Assembly: GCA_030068145.1 (NCBI GenBank)
Contig: JAPJBO010000370.1
Location: 1 to 64,000 of the forward strand
DNA length: 64,000 nt
Reading direction: 5' to 3'
Source: Diplonema papillatum
Taxonomy: Eukaryota > Euglenozoa > Diplonemea > Diplonemida > Diplonemidae
The notes under the pieces are model-generated. The model searched no databases and was not told the DNA's origin. It saw only the letters and a list, made by a program, of their open reading frames with translations. A program made the position numbers and the translations under genes. The first letter of the stretch is position 1, and the number at the start of each line of letters is the position of its first letter. Positions 1 to 11,309 of this stretch are shown here, piece after piece.

Positions 1-1117
1 CATGCAACCCGCCTCAGAAATGCCCGGAAACGTGTTTTTGGGGGAAGTTTCATGGAAAATGGCCCAGGGGGGGGTGTATTAGTTGATGGTTTTAGGGTGG
101 ACACCGTTTGGTACCGGCTAGCAGCCTGTGGGTGTGCTTCACTGTTCATACCATGCAAAGATGAGACTACAATCACGTACAGGCAGCCACAAATGGAAGC
201 AACAAAAGGGCGAACGACACCCAGGAGGAAGGCAGCTATGAACGTTGCTCGTCTGGATGGTTAACAACGTCCCAAAAGGCTCTCTGGGTCTTGCGCAAGC
301 TGAGGTGTTGTTGACACCGCAGGCAGCAGCTCTTCCCCGAACTGCTGCTGGGGCGATATTCACAAAGTTCGATGTCTTTCCGAGAAAAACAATGAGATGC
401 TCTCATCCGTAGTGGGATTTTCCAGATCCCAACGTTTTTGTTGAAGGGATGCACGCGACAGTGTCTTTTATTCAAGTTCGCCTTTCGTACACCACCCCGA
501 AAGGGTCGCATTGCACACGCACGGAAGACAATACTGGTCACCGGGGTGTATCTGGTACCTAACCCCAACGCACGTTGAGCTTGAACAAAAATAGAAAACT
601 GGACTTGAACGAAAAGGTTCGGCGGTGGATTCATAGGGCTGCCACGACATAGCAGCTCAGGGCAGGGTATCTGCAGCTTGCGGTAGCACGCTACACGACA
701 CAGGCCACTACGAAAGCTGGCGCTGACGTCAAGGACTCGAGGGGGCGGCACGTTACGAAGCCGTACCTCATTGAGTCGCTTGTCGATGCCTCCTACGAAG
801 CCCCACCATCCCCAACTCTCAGGAAAGTCTTTTGAGTAAAAATACATAGGTTTGGGCAGTGTTGTTTTCCTTCTTCGGTTCATGCTGTCACTATTTTTGG
901 GGTTGTCACCTAAAAAGAAGAACACCGGTACCAAACGGTGTCCACCCTGAGTCCAAAAATTGGGCACTCGTAAAAAGGCCTTTTCGGGGCACTTCAGCAG
1001 CCAAAAAGCATGTTTTAGGCATTTCTATACGGTTCTGGGGCGGTTTACCAAATTTTATTGCCTTTTAGGAGCCCCTATGTGGTTCCCAAAAAAATGACCT
1101 ATTTTGACAGCTTTTGA
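1..1117. other. Gene-free stretch, nothing confident
   Basis: No recognisable gene is visible. A minus-strand open frame at 236-967 (243 codons) has no family signature and uneven composition. A second minus frame at 468-650 is Cys-rich with a CxxCxC pattern, which could be chance. No RNA gene or tandem repeat was seen. Confidence 0.5.
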
Positions 1118-2371
1118 CCCCCCCTAGGGCTAAGTTGGATGGAAACGCCGTTTCTTTTAGTTTTTTCGAAATAAGGAAACGGAAACGGAAACGGAAACGG
1201 AAACGTTTCCGTTTCTTTTAAAAGAAACGCCGGAAGGCTCTTCATGCTGAGGGGTCCTATAGGATACCACTTCACGGGTCCTTCTGTGTGTCCGTCGGGT
1301 GTCCGTTTCCAGCCAAATTTTGGCTTTCCTTTCAGACCTTCTTCTTTTGATCTACCAGCGGGCACTTCTCTTCCTCCGTCTTCTGGCGGGCTCTCTGACT
1401 CTTCAGGGCCCTTCCTGGGCTGTTCTTCGACTTGGCTCGGCCCCTTCTTGTGTGTCGTCGCGGCCTCGTTTGTGCAGAGCAGTCGCCGGTGCTCACCGCT
1501 TTCTTTCGTCGGCGATCTGACACGAGCAAATAGGTAACCACAAGCTAATGATGCAGAATGTCGTCACATGTGGATGTTTTCTGACACCAGATTCCACTCT
1601 TCTGTGCCTACCACTTCGTCTTCTGCTGCTTCCAACCCACGTTCTCATGTGAGTGGGGCTTGTTGAATCTGCCGTCCTCTTCTGCATTGTTGGTGGTTTC
1701 TTCCTGCCGTCGTTGTCTATGCTCCGACAACACCGCCCCTTCCGGTGACGGTTGCCACCCGACGTCGTATGCAAGGTGCACTGTGGCAAGCGATGTTTAA
1801 CGCACACGTTACTGCGTGGCCATCGCTTTTCTGGCGGGTTCAACATTGCCCCGGCATACGTGTGCCCTTCTCACCTCCTGATGCTGATTACACTCCCTCT
1901 TTGTCTTACACCGCCGAAAGACCCCGGTCTTGTAGCCTGTGGCGCTGAACGATCGTATCTGTAGAGTCTATTTGTGCTTTCCCGATCGTCTTCAGCGCGT
2001 TGGCCAACAGCCTCGCATAACAGAGCATCGTCGCCACAACAGCCATTGATGTAAAGAGCTGCAGACCTCAAAGTCAGCACAACCGGATGCGTGTGGTTGC
2101 GTCTGCTCCACGCGGTCGCAACTCTTATGCTTCTTTCCTCCCTCTTTTCGGAGCCTCCTTGTCCATGGTTTCCCACTGGATTGCGGGGTCCGCCGTTCGG
2201 AACACATTTCCGGTCGGACCTTCAGCCAGTATACTAGTGGCATACCAGCCGTTTCTTTTGAAAAGAAACGGCGTTTCCATCCACCGCCAAAAAGAAGGAA
2301 ACGGAAACGGAAACGGAAACGGAAACGTTTCCAACGTTTCCATCCTACATAGCCCTAGGGGGGGGGGGGGG
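1118..2371. mobile_element. TIR element with GGAAAC hexamer arrays
   Basis: The two ends are inverted copies of each other over about 115 bp. The left end runs from a C-tract and CCTAGGGCTAAGTTGGATGG into GGAAAC hexamers. The right end, read on the other strand, begins with a C-tract and CCTAGGGCTATGTAGGATGG and reaches the same hexamers. Each arm carries about five GGAAAC units and an AAGAAACGGCG-type block. The 1 kb between the arms has no convincing coding frame. This suits a non-autonomous TIR or MITE-like element. No transposase and no clear target duplication were found. Confidence 0.6.
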
Positions 2372-2699
2372 CATGCATGGCTTCTTTCGTGTACACTTTA
2401 CTTCCTTGCTTTGGCAAGTCAGGTTCGAAACAATTTGTGGCTTGCCGGCTGATTAGATTTCCCTTTTTTACCTTATCTTTTCCTCAGCGCGAACACTGAG
2501 CGCAAACGCAAGACGGAGATTGGCCAACGTTTCCAGCACAGCGGCGCTGACTGCCGTTCGTTGCCTCCCATTCTGCCACGATCATGCGGGCACGGTTGAA
2601 AGCCTCTTCTGCCGTTCGCCTTTCCCCTAAGGCGGTGTTAAAAAACGTTGCAAACGCTAGTCATCGTAACCAATGTCTAGGATCAAGAGCATGCGAAAG

Positions 2700-2925
2700 A
2701 AACTAAGAGAGAGAGAGAGAGAGAGACGAGTTAGAGTGCAGGGACCATCTCTCCGAGGAGTATCCGGTCGCCCCACTACTATCCCGTACTACTACGGCGG
2801 GCGCAAGTCGTTGCGCCGTGGGCGCGGAGCGAGCCGTGGCCCTGTCAAAGATGATTGTTGCACCGATGGTGGCGCAGCCGGGGGCGTTCTGACTGGCGGA
2901 CGAGACCGCCTGGCACTAAGATAAA
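2700..2925 (+). repeat. Dispersed repeat family C, copy 1
   Basis: A GA-dinucleotide run is followed by CGAGTTAGAGTGCAGGGACC and a block ending near TACTACGGCGGGCG. The same order with a few substitutions recurs at about 36615-36790. Its upstream part (CTCGTCACTCGCACAACCGC) also occurs at 13700 and 36580. It is followed directly by family B here. Confidence 0.65.
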
Positions 2926-2929
2926 GGTG

Positions 2930-3215
2930 TGCCAACAGGGGGATGTTTGGAATGGATATGTGCTCAACACCGCACTGGTCTGCGCCGTGTTATTCGTTCT
3001 TTGAGCCACGGACACACAAGGCAGACCATCATCAGCGCGGAACCTGAGTGTAGACAGGACAGCGGTGCGAGTCTGGTTCGTCAGGCTGTTCGCAGCTCGT
3101 CACAGCCAGGTGAATCTCCGTCGGGGGGCAAATCGTAGTTTAATGTTTAGGCAGAGCACTGCCTCTCATGCATGGTTGATGCTAGCATCAAGTCTTCTTC
3201 GAGGAAGATGTTATC
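2930..3215 (+). repeat. Dispersed repeat family B, copy 1
   Basis: Landmarks in order are GCTCAACACCGCACTGG, GACCATCATCAGCGCGGAAC, CGTCACAGCCAGG, CACTGCCTCTCATGCATG and GATGCTAGCATCAAGTCTTC. The same landmarks recur at 13035-13310 (circularly permuted), 17487-17640 and 22078-22310, and as short pieces at 37140-37215 and 37495-37570. No coding frame is shared by the copies. Confidence 0.65.
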
Positions 3216-3330
3216 TAGGTGAGGAATGCAAAATAGAGGTAAAAAGGGGTAAGAGGGTACGGCTCTAAAAGTGGGGAATCCCCGTCGGGGGCAAATGTTT
3301 GCGGGGGTGCGTGTGAACATCCTCCTGCAG

Positions 3331-3741
3331 CTAAATCGATGAGGCATACGATTTGTTGTCCTTGGTAGAAACAAGTAAATCGACGCCCCAGCGCTTCGCG
3401 ACGGCTTCAACCTTCCGAGACGATGTCAGTTCTCGGATGTAATATGTCAGAAGCGACACGTTCTCGTCCAGAAAGCTGCGAAACACCCACTCCGCGCAGC
3501 ACAATTTGAGCACTTTGCTCCCCACGTGGCTGAACTCATCGAACACGGATTTGTCGGACAGCGCGTCCTGCAGCTTTTTCACGATGACCAAAACATTGTC
3601 GTCACTTATTTTCGGCTCCGTGGCCGATAGCTGATTGATGAGTTCCTCTGACGTCGGCTGTACGGTGAGTGTTTGGTTCGAGGTAGTTCGCCCGCGCATT
3701 GGCCTGACGTGGTTAAACGCTCGCAGGGTCATGTCAGACAC
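3331..3741 (-). CDS. Small RNase III-like (degenerate) protein
   Basis: The 136-codon frame starts at MSDMTLRAF. Residues about 67-125 resemble an RNase III fold: FDEFSHVGSKVLKL sits where the signature LEFLGDAVL would be, then AEWVFRSFL, then a helix pair ending EAVAKRWGVDLLV. The catalytic acidic residues of the signature are missing, so if the family is right this is a pseudoenzyme, as in mitochondrial ribosomal or RNA-editing RNase III-like proteins (inference). The N-terminus (Met4 on) is rich in Arg, Thr and Asn with no acidic residues, which would suit a mitochondrial presequence. Its 5' end and upstream region are duplicated at 3985-4165. Further exons cannot be excluded. Confidence 0.45.
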   Translation of the reverse strand: MSDMTLRAFNHVRPMRGRTTSNQTLTVQPTSEELINQLSATEPKISDDNVLVIVKKLQDALSDKSVFDEFSHVGSKVLKLCCAEWVFRSFLDENVSLLTYYIRELTSSRKVEAVAKRWGVDLLVSTKDNKSYASSI

Positions 3742-4165
3742 AGCGATCTTCTACTACCCGTCGTGAAACACGGACCAAGGAGTCTAACACGCGTACGAAG
3801 CTTAGGGTGTCAAATCTACAAGCCGCACTGAAAGGGAGATGTGCCAATCCTTGAGGACGCAGCACAGCCCGATCCTGATTTACTGGAAAGGGATTTGAGG
3901 TTAAGTACACTTGTTGGGACCCGAAAGATGGTGAACTATGCCTGGATAGGACGAAGCCGGGGGAAACCCTGGTGTGTTGCGGTGACGTAGTTAAACGCTC
4001 GCAGGCTCATGTCAGACGCAGCAATCTTCTACTACCAGTTTTGAAACGCGGACCACAGAATCTGACACGTGTGCGAAGCTCAGGGTGAAAGGGAGACGTG
4101 TCAATCCTTGAGGACGCAGCACAACCCGAGTCTGGTTTACTGGAAAGAGATTCGAGCCAGTTTCG
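3695..4165. repeat. Direct duplication of the 5' end and upstream region of the RNase III-like ORF
   Basis: About 200 bp at 3700-3905 recur at 3985-4165 with about 15% difference. The shared part includes the start region (CTCGCAGGGTCATGTCAGAC versus CTCGCAGGCTCATGTCAGAC) and a block with TTGAGGACGCAGCACA. A weaker third match is at 25900-26030 (AAAGACGCAGCACAGCCC, then GATGATGAACCACGCC), so the block may be part of a dispersed repeat rather than a simple promoter duplication. Confidence 0.6.
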
Positions 4166-4424
4166 GAGAAAAGAAGGCTTTCGTGTTACTTGCCACGCAT
4201 GCCTTTTGGACTGCGCCTCCTTCGGAAAGTTCCTAAAGCAGGATTTCTCTTGGAAAGCATACCCGGAGCCGTAGAGAAGGAAGTGCGCGAAAGTCATCGT
4301 ACACTGGTTCTGGTTCACTCATGTCGACCCCTCTTCAGATTCTGGCGCCAGCCGGCCGCCTGGTGGTGGCACGCAGGGGCGGCACGACTTGATGCCTTCT
4401 TTTTCGTCGGTGCGATGGTTCGCT

Positions 4425-5125
4425 CTTGTTTGCTGATGATTTTCCCAAGCGCTCTTCTTGTGAGGCCAACAACTCTCTGGCAACGGTGGTTTAGATAAAA
4501 ACGTGCGATGGGTTGTTCTTGTCCGCTTGATGATTTTCCCAAGCGCTCTTCTTGTGAGGCCAACAACTCCCTGGCAACGGTGGTTTAGATAAAAACGTGC
4601 GATGGGTTGTTCTTGTCCGCTTGATGATTTTCCCAAGCGCTCTTCTTGTGAGGCCAACAACTCCCTGGCAACGGTGGTTTAGGCAAAGACATGCGATGGT
4701 TCGCTCTTGTCCGCTTGATGATTTTCCCAAGCGCTCTTCTTGTGAGGCCAACAACTCTCTGGCAACGGTGGTTTAGATAAAAACGTGCGATGGGTTGTTC
4801 TTGTCCGCTTGATGATTTTCCCAAGCGCTCTTCTTGTGAGGCCAACAACTCCCTGGCAACGGTGGTTTAGGCAAAGACATGCGATGGGTTGTTCTTGTCC
4901 GCTTGATGATTTTCCCAAGCGCTCTTCTTGTGAGGCCAACAACTCCCTGGCAACAGTGGTTTAGGCAAAGACATGCGATGAGTTATTCTTGTCCGCCTGA
5001 TGATTTTCCCAAGCGCTCTTCTTGTGAGGCCAACAACTCCCTGGCAACGGTGGTTTAGGTAAAGACGTGCGATGGTTCGCTCTTGTCCGCTTGATGATTT
5101 TCCCAAGCACTCTTCTTGTGAGGGA
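4425..5125. repeat. 94-bp tandem array, about 7.5 copies
   Basis: Units begin TGATGATTTTCCCAAGCG and run through GAGGCCAACAACTCCCTGG and CGGTGGTTTAGATAAAAACG. The period is 94 bp. Units differ at a few sites, for example AGATAAAAAC versus AGGCAAAGAC, and these variants come in mixed order. The minus-strand open frames across it follow from the period and carry no family signature. Confidence 0.9.
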
Positions 5126-5129
5126 GGGG

Positions 5130-6850
5130 TGCAGCGCGTATCTTGCCTGCTCAGCATTCAACCGGAACAGCAAGTGGTTGGTTGAAGCGGGGAAAAGTTT
5201 GTCCGCGAACCTCTGAGGATACCGACATCGTTCCGAACGCGGATTTAGTGCTTACGATAGGACTGTTCTGCTGATACTGCGTTCATCCGTGTGCGGTCGC
5301 GAAATCTCCCTGTGCCTATCTACAGGCGCCAACAAGCAAAGCTGCGACACGAACAATACGGTGCATGCGTATGCCCGAAGGCGAAGGAAAGGGAATGCAG
5401 CAAGTTGCTTGCGCGGGACAGAGGGGTCGAAGCAGATAGAAGGCGGGAAACGAAACGGCTAGTCGAGAGCTACAAGCGAACCACGGACCAACGGAATGAA
5501 GCTGTCGGAAAATATAGAAGAGAAGAGAAAAAAAAGGTGTATGACGCGGGCGAGAAGCCCTCCAGCGGCGATCGCTTGTTGCCCTTTCCCCCAGGACTGC
5601 AATGCATCGCCTGCCGCAATCGCGGTACAGACAATTGCCGCAGATCATTTGCGGTCTAACCTCAAACTTTCAAGATGCGACACGTTTCACCGGTTACACC
5701 GGGCCATCAGGTCCATCTCTATTTCCTGGAGCTGTGGACGCCATTGGCCGACAGGGTACTGAATCGTTGACCTTCGGAAGGCTCAATGTGTTGGGACTGA
5801 TTTCTGACCAGAATGCCCCCCTACCTGCTGGTGTGAAATGACTTTTCCTCCTGACCCCCCACCACCATGGAAACCGCCTCAGAGGGCGACGGTGAGAGGT
5901 CATCTTGCTCCATCAGTGAGCCCTGCTCTACAGTGAAAATACTATAGAGTAGGGTAGCGTGAGGGGGGATCGCGGGGGGCTCTGGCAACAAACTAAGACT
6001 AGTCCCAACTCTGAAGGAGGCTGCTGTTTTCAGAACAAGAAGCACGGTGTGCTAGTCCGAAGCAGTGCCGGTGTGCTTATGTCCGTTCTGCCGGCGCAAA
6101 AAGAGGAAAGGATCTCCGACTGTTCCGTGCCACAGGAACTTTGAAAGAGGGCGAAAAGTCTCTGAAACCTGTGAGCGGGAGAAAGCGTTGGAGACGCGTT
6201 ATCGTTGCAAGACGTCTGGGAGCGACCGCTCACTGGATCACGTCACGTACGGGCCACTTTGGCACCCACACGAGCGCTTCGTTTCGACATTATTTCGGAC
6301 GGCAGGCGGGTGAATTCTTGTCTCGTTCGTAGGGAGCCGTCGACATGCTGCTGCCTGCTCTTTTGATTCAACCGGCCCTCTTTGAGGATTTCCTCCAAAG
6401 CAGGTTCGTTTCTCACACAAAAAAAAGGGGGGGCAACGTTCGTACTAAAACCAACGACGCCAGCCGGTGCGGTGGCGACTGCACTGTCCAGTGCCCGTGG
6501 AAGTGGTCAACTGGACCAGATTCATGCCACCTTTTCGGATCTCTGCAGCCTGATTCCGGATTCGCGCGCCTCCCTTTCAGCAGTCTTGTCACGTCCGAGC
6601 CAACTTAGCCATTCAGACCTGATTCGGCCTCCGGAAGACTGTCGGAGTACCCGATGGTACACCTGCCGGGTTAAACTGAAGACGACTGAGACGACAAGTG
6701 TGTGCGTGCAACTTGTTCGAGACTGGAGGTCCTATGAACATGCAATGTGAATAGCCTCTATTCGAGCCAACCCCACTTTTCTCTACACTCAAAAGTGTAT
6801 TGTTTTTTTTTAGCTGGGGGATGTGCAACGCTAGCTTTTTTTCCCCCTGC
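5130..6850. other. Gene-free stretch, no recognised gene
   Basis: Open frames on the plus strand at 5291-5659 (basic), 5602-5841 (Gly/Pro-containing, TGYTGPSGPS) and 6382-6750 have no family signature. The short Gly-Pro run is too small to call collagen-like. Nothing else was seen. Confidence 0.4.
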
Positions 6851-6862
6851 CAAAATGCAAAC

Positions 6863-6928
6863 GGGTGGCAGAGTGAGCGGGCGTCGGCCTTCAGGCCGGT
6901 AGGCCCGGGTTCGAATCCCGCCCTTGAC
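6863..6928 (+). other. tRNA-like sequence (possible SINE head)
   Basis: TGGCAGAGTGAG resembles a pol III box A and GGGTTCGAATCCCG resembles box B and a T-arm. The middle (CGGCCTTCAGGCCG) pairs into a stem with a 4-base loop, not a normal 7-base anticodon loop, and the acceptor ends do not pair. It is therefore not a normal tRNA. It is followed by the short degenerate repeat at 7095-7640, an arrangement like a tRNA-derived SINE, which is inference. Confidence 0.45.
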
Positions 6929-7094
6929 ATTTTTCCGGTCGAAGATTGTTTTCGAGGTTTGTTGCGTATCGGGGTCAAATGTGCCCGAAATTTGCGTTTT
7001 TGGCGGAGTTTCTCAGTATCTCGCGGTATTTGGGTCACCCCGGGAAACGGAGTCGGGCGGCCGAGCTTGCCATCACAGGCCAAACTGCTACGAG

Positions 7095-7640
7095 AACCGA
7101 ACTTTGCTTCACCAGAACAGCTTCGCGCGAACTTTGCTTCGTCCGAACTCAGCTGCGCCCGTACCAGAATTTAGCATCGCCCGAACTTTGCTTCGCCAGA
7201 ACTTAGCTTCGCCCGAGCGTTGCTTCGCCCGAACTCAGCTGCGCCCGAACTTTGCTTCACCAGAACTTAGCTCCGCCCGAACTTAGCATCACTCGAACTT
7301 ATTATCGTCCGAACTGAGCTTCACCAGAACTTAGCTGCGCCCGAACTCTGCTTCGCCGGGGGGCGGCGGAGGGGGGTCCGGGGGCGGGTACCAGCGCCAA
7401 ACTTTTCCCGTACTCGGTGGGTCGGGGGGGGTCCGGGGGGGTCCCCCTCCGGGCACGATCACCGACCTTGGCTTCACCCGGACTTTACCACCCTGGATGA
7501 ACTTCGCTTCGTGCCCGAACTTTTTTTTAGTACCAGCGCAGCCTGAGCGCTTAGCACCAGAACTTAGCAACGCCCGAACTTAGCATCACTCGAACTTAGC
7601 TTCACCAGCATTGCCCGAACTTAGCTTGCCCGAACTTTAC
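7095..7640 (+). repeat. Degenerate short tandem repeat (CCGAACTTAGCTTCGC)
   Basis: A unit of about 17 bp, close to CCGAACTTAGCTTCGC with a CCAGAAC variant, repeats over 20 times. The array is interrupted at about 7360-7500 by a G-rich segment of runs of 4-7 Gs. No coding frame of interest. Confidence 0.75.
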
Positions 7641-7649
7641 TGTTCCCCG

Positions 7650-10090
7650 AACTTTAACTGCTGCCTCCAGTCTCGCCACGCGCCGGCCTTAGCCGAGCGC
7701 ACGTACTTTTTTCAGTCTCATGGTGTGATCCGGTGGCCTTAGGAAGTACCTGGGAAGTACTAAATGCAAAAAATCGCCAGAAATTGCCATTTTACCCTAT
7801 TTTGGGTTGTACGTGAGGTGTACTTGGGAAGTACTTGGGAAGCTCTTAGTAAGTTCATGGGAAGTCAAGTTTTCTACTGTGGAACACACCATCTCAGGCT
7901 CGTAATTCGGATCAAGCACCAAAACAAGCTGTCCACGTCTCCAAGAATACATTGCAAGGCCGCGTGTAAGATTGTTAGTACTAACGAAGGACCGGCGGGC
8001 GAGTGTGTGTAGGCAGGGCTGCAAGAAAAATGCCACCCTTTTTCAATGCCATAGGTTTCTGCAGCGGGACGGAAAGTGATATTACTAAACAATGTTGCTC
8101 GGAAGGAGGAAACAGAAAAAGGAGTTTGGTTGTACGTGCCGGCCAAAAAAAAAGAACGAGTGACGAAGGGCAACGGCAGAAAAGTGAGAGGGGGAGGGGG
8201 AGAGAGAGGGGAGAGACAGAAAGCACAACAAAGCAAGTCAGAGGGGGTTTCCGCCGTGGCAGTCCCAGGGCCTCTTCCCACCCAGCCAGGTATTGTCAGT
8301 GATCATCGCTACTGTGCTGGCCGCACGTGACAGCGTGGAGACATCAAAAACTGGAGGAGGTCGTTCGGACCCTTACTCTTCGGTACGACAGGGCGATTAA
8401 CGCAAAGTCGATCGAGGGGATGCGAGGTCGGGAACAAGGAGGAGAGAGGAATTGCCTGTTTTCCAATTCCGAATCCTTCTTCAGTTTCCGAATCGTCTCC
8501 TTCCAATCTTGCATCTGAAGCAAGTGGGACTTCAAACACTCAGGGCCTGTCGCCCATTACCTCTTGTCTCCCTTTAGGTCCTCACTCGCCCCTAAACGCA
8601 CCGAAGGTGCTCACACAAGTTTGCTACAAGGAACGGCACACGTATATGTCGGGAGCGTGGAGCGCGTTAGCTTCGGCTGGCAGCCTCAACGACACGCGAT
8701 CATCGCCGGGGAACCATCCCCTGTAGACACCGCTTGGAGACACATTAAGATGCCTGGAAACACGCTCAGGTGTCTGGAAACACCGGTGGCGCACCTTCAG
8801 GCGCCGGTGATACTTTCAGACGGCGGCTGAAGAACTCTCCAACAGCTATCCTCAGTCTTGGGCCCTGCGGTAGGCTAGATTATTTTGATTGATTCACACA
8901 CGGCGATGGTACGGGGCATGGTGGCGGGCGGATCTCTCCCGAGGCACTCGTCCAGTCCACCATCGCCCTTCTCGGCCATTCATGGCAGCAGCCGGGTCTA
9001 GACGACCTTGATAGGAAAAAAAGCAAGGCAACGTAGACAGCCAAAGGCACCGGCACAGGACAATGGGAGAAGTGTGACGAGACGTCGAACTTCTTCTTCG
9101 TCCTGTGGTTCTTTCGATCTTTGATTTGCGGTATTTCTTGTGTTTTCGACTGGTTTCTTGCCTGGAGGCTCCTGGTGCCTCTTGGCCGCCCGGAGGCCGT
9201 GACTAGTATGGACACGGTTCTAGCCTTGTAACTTGATTGCAGTGGGTAAAGAAGTCGTTTTAGAGTGAGTTCGCTTGAAATTATGGAGCTTTAGAACCTC
9301 CGGATGACTTTCAGGAACATCCTCTCCACGCAGTGTTTCAAAAGGTGGTGGTGGTGAATGTCCGTGAGTACCGTAGTTGTTGTTCAAAGGTGGTTTCGGC
9401 CAATCTCGACGTGCCCATTATCTACATACCTTAAATACGGTATGCCCCCCTAACACCCTTAAAACCTAAGGCATCATGCTGAGGGGGCCTTAGATGTTAG
9501 TAATACGAAGATACGGTAAGCCTCATGCTGTGTGGAGCCGCCGTAACTAGCCTTCCTTTCCGGACTGACCTGCACTTCCTCGCCACTCTCGGTGTCGCTT
9601 TACGTATTCAATGATGGGAAGACAGCAGGTACTCCCTCGTGGGGAATAGGATCCGTGATGTATCCGTTTCCCGCGACGAACGGACTTCGCGAGCCCCGTA
9701 GACAGTTTGGCTGCGCGGGCGCAATGGTAACACGATAACGCAGGTGTCGCAAGGCAACCTCAGCCGGAGCAGGAATCTCGGGTGTCCCTGGATTCTCCCT
9801 CTTTTTTTCTGTGGGCCTTGCACTTTCTTTTGCCGACCTGGAAGCGGGACACCGCACTCGTAAGAGATACACTGATAGGATGCATTTGCTGATGACCCTC
9901 CCATATGATGTGGGGTGACCCTGTCTTTCCTTAGAAATGTGGATGGCTCACAAATGTCTTGGTCATCGACGGTGTCAACCGACATCAAGCGTTGCATACC
10001 GCGGATCACGCTTGCCCCAAAGCAAAGGTCTTCCTGCCTGCGTTCTTGTAAATGTTATCTCTCCTCGCTAGGGCACTGCTTCTCTTTTTA
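7650..10090. other. Gene-free stretch with a partial family A copy
   Basis: A diverged family A repeat sits at 7880-7985: GATCAAGCACCAAAACAAGC, then AAGATTGTTAGTACTAAC. A purine-rich run lies at 8180-8230. A family D fragment (TAGAGTGAGTTCGCTTG) is at about 9260. No convincing gene on either strand. Confidence 0.45.
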
Positions 10091-10096
10091 TCTGTT

Positions 10097-11306
10097 TACC
10101 TACCCCCCCCCCGTGAACATGTCACCCCCTTTTGTGCAAAAATCCGCTGGGGGGTGACATACTCAAGGGGTGCAGAGGTCATCTGAGCCTCGGCTGGGGG
10201 AAAACGTCCTTAGCAGCCCTTCTAGGACACGACCGACCAGAGACAGAACGCTGGGCCCATGGCAAGGTACCAGATGCTGAAAGACCCGCCCGACTTCCAA
10301 CCCCAGTTCCTCAGGACCCCCTGCCGGCAGGGAGACCCTGCCGACGCGCTGGACCTCAACGCAACAAGCAGCAACAAGCTCGAACGACTGGGCATAACGC
10401 GTCGCAAGCCGAACCAATGTGCCACATTGACGATCGGACGCGTACAAAGCAGACCAGGCACGAACGTGAAGAGAGTGATGATTGAACCACTGCTCTCCTT
10501 CTCGGGCACAGCAGACATAATGGCCGCTGTGTCTAGGCCGCTGCTTCCGGCTCAGCATTTGCTCAAACTTCTGCATTGAACGCCCCCCAGGTTACAAGTG
10601 CAAGACACTTGCAACAATTTACAAACTTCCTTCTCCTGTTCACAGTCCGTGCACTTCAGCAAATCGTGTTGGCAGAATGATACCATTGCGAGGTCTGGAT
10701 GGGTTTCGAAGTAGGTCGTTCCATCAGTTGCAGCCACCGGGAACAAGCCGAACAATCCACTCTCAAGAAGTTCCGATGCATCCTGATGGGCGTTTCCTTG
10801 AAGTTTCGCAGGCATACACTTGCGGATTCGGGAGACAGTGTTCCTGTCTCGACGCCTTGCTCAAGAAAAGTCGTGAGGTCGTTGCAAGCGTCATTCGCAA
10901 CCGACGCAATGCGGTTGACCATGTTGTGCATTGAAGGAACTCTAGGATGGCCCCCAAGTAACAGCTGTTGCCCAAGTTTTGAATCCCGCGAAACCTCCCA
11001 TTTACAACGTTGTTGGCTGCTTCAAGCCACGTGTCACTTTGGCGGTCGCGCAAGTAACCAACGAGGCGAGGATGACCGCTCCGATTGTAGTCTGCTGCTG
11101 TGCATGCTCACTGGTGCGGTAGGCGGCGGTGAAAGCGGAAAACTCACAAAAAAAAAAACCGTTCAAAAAAAAATCCGCTGCGCGGGGCTACTCCCCACTG
11201 GGACAACACGACAAAACCTTGAGTATGTCACCCCCCTCTCAGGCCTTGGGGGGTGACATACTCAAGGGGTTTTTGGGGGGTGACATGTTCACGGGGGGGG
11301 TAGGTA
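10097..11306. mobile_element. 1.2-kb TIR element carrying a broken USP gene
   Basis: The left end TACCTACC plus C-tract plus GTGAACATGTCACCCCC is inverted at the right end (GGGGGTGACATGTTCAC plus G-tract plus TAGGTA). A second inner motif, GGGGGTGACATACTCAAGGGG, occurs at both ends, twice at the right. The interior holds the ubiquitin-specific protease remnant on the minus strand. No transposase was recognised, so the element is probably non-autonomous and the protease may be a captured gene. A target duplication was not clear. Confidence 0.6.
10460..11053 (-). pseudogene. Ubiquitin-specific protease (peptidase C19) remnant
   Basis: Hallmarks of a USP lie in the right order but in different frames. 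The Cys box is GIQNLGNSCYLGAILEFLQ (about 10935-10990). The GNAHQDASELL motif is at about 10775-10805. A CxxC finger (LLKCTDCEQ) is at about 10650. The His box RHSGHYVCCAREGEQW is at about 10480-10540. The frame changes at least three times, always in the same sense, so no intact protein can be read. The domain would be compact, about 180 residues. It lies wholly inside a TIR element. Family members remove ubiquitin from proteins; this copy is presumably inactive unless the breaks are introns or sequence errors. Confidence 0.7.
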
Positions 11307-11309
11307 CCT

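Noticed and set aside
468-650. Cys-rich minus frame as a VWC-like exon
   Set aside because: The CxxCxC pattern is short, spacing is incomplete, and no neighbouring exon supports it.
5602-5841. Collagen-like frame (TGPSGPS)
   Set aside because: Only two Gly-X-Y triplets. No repeat.
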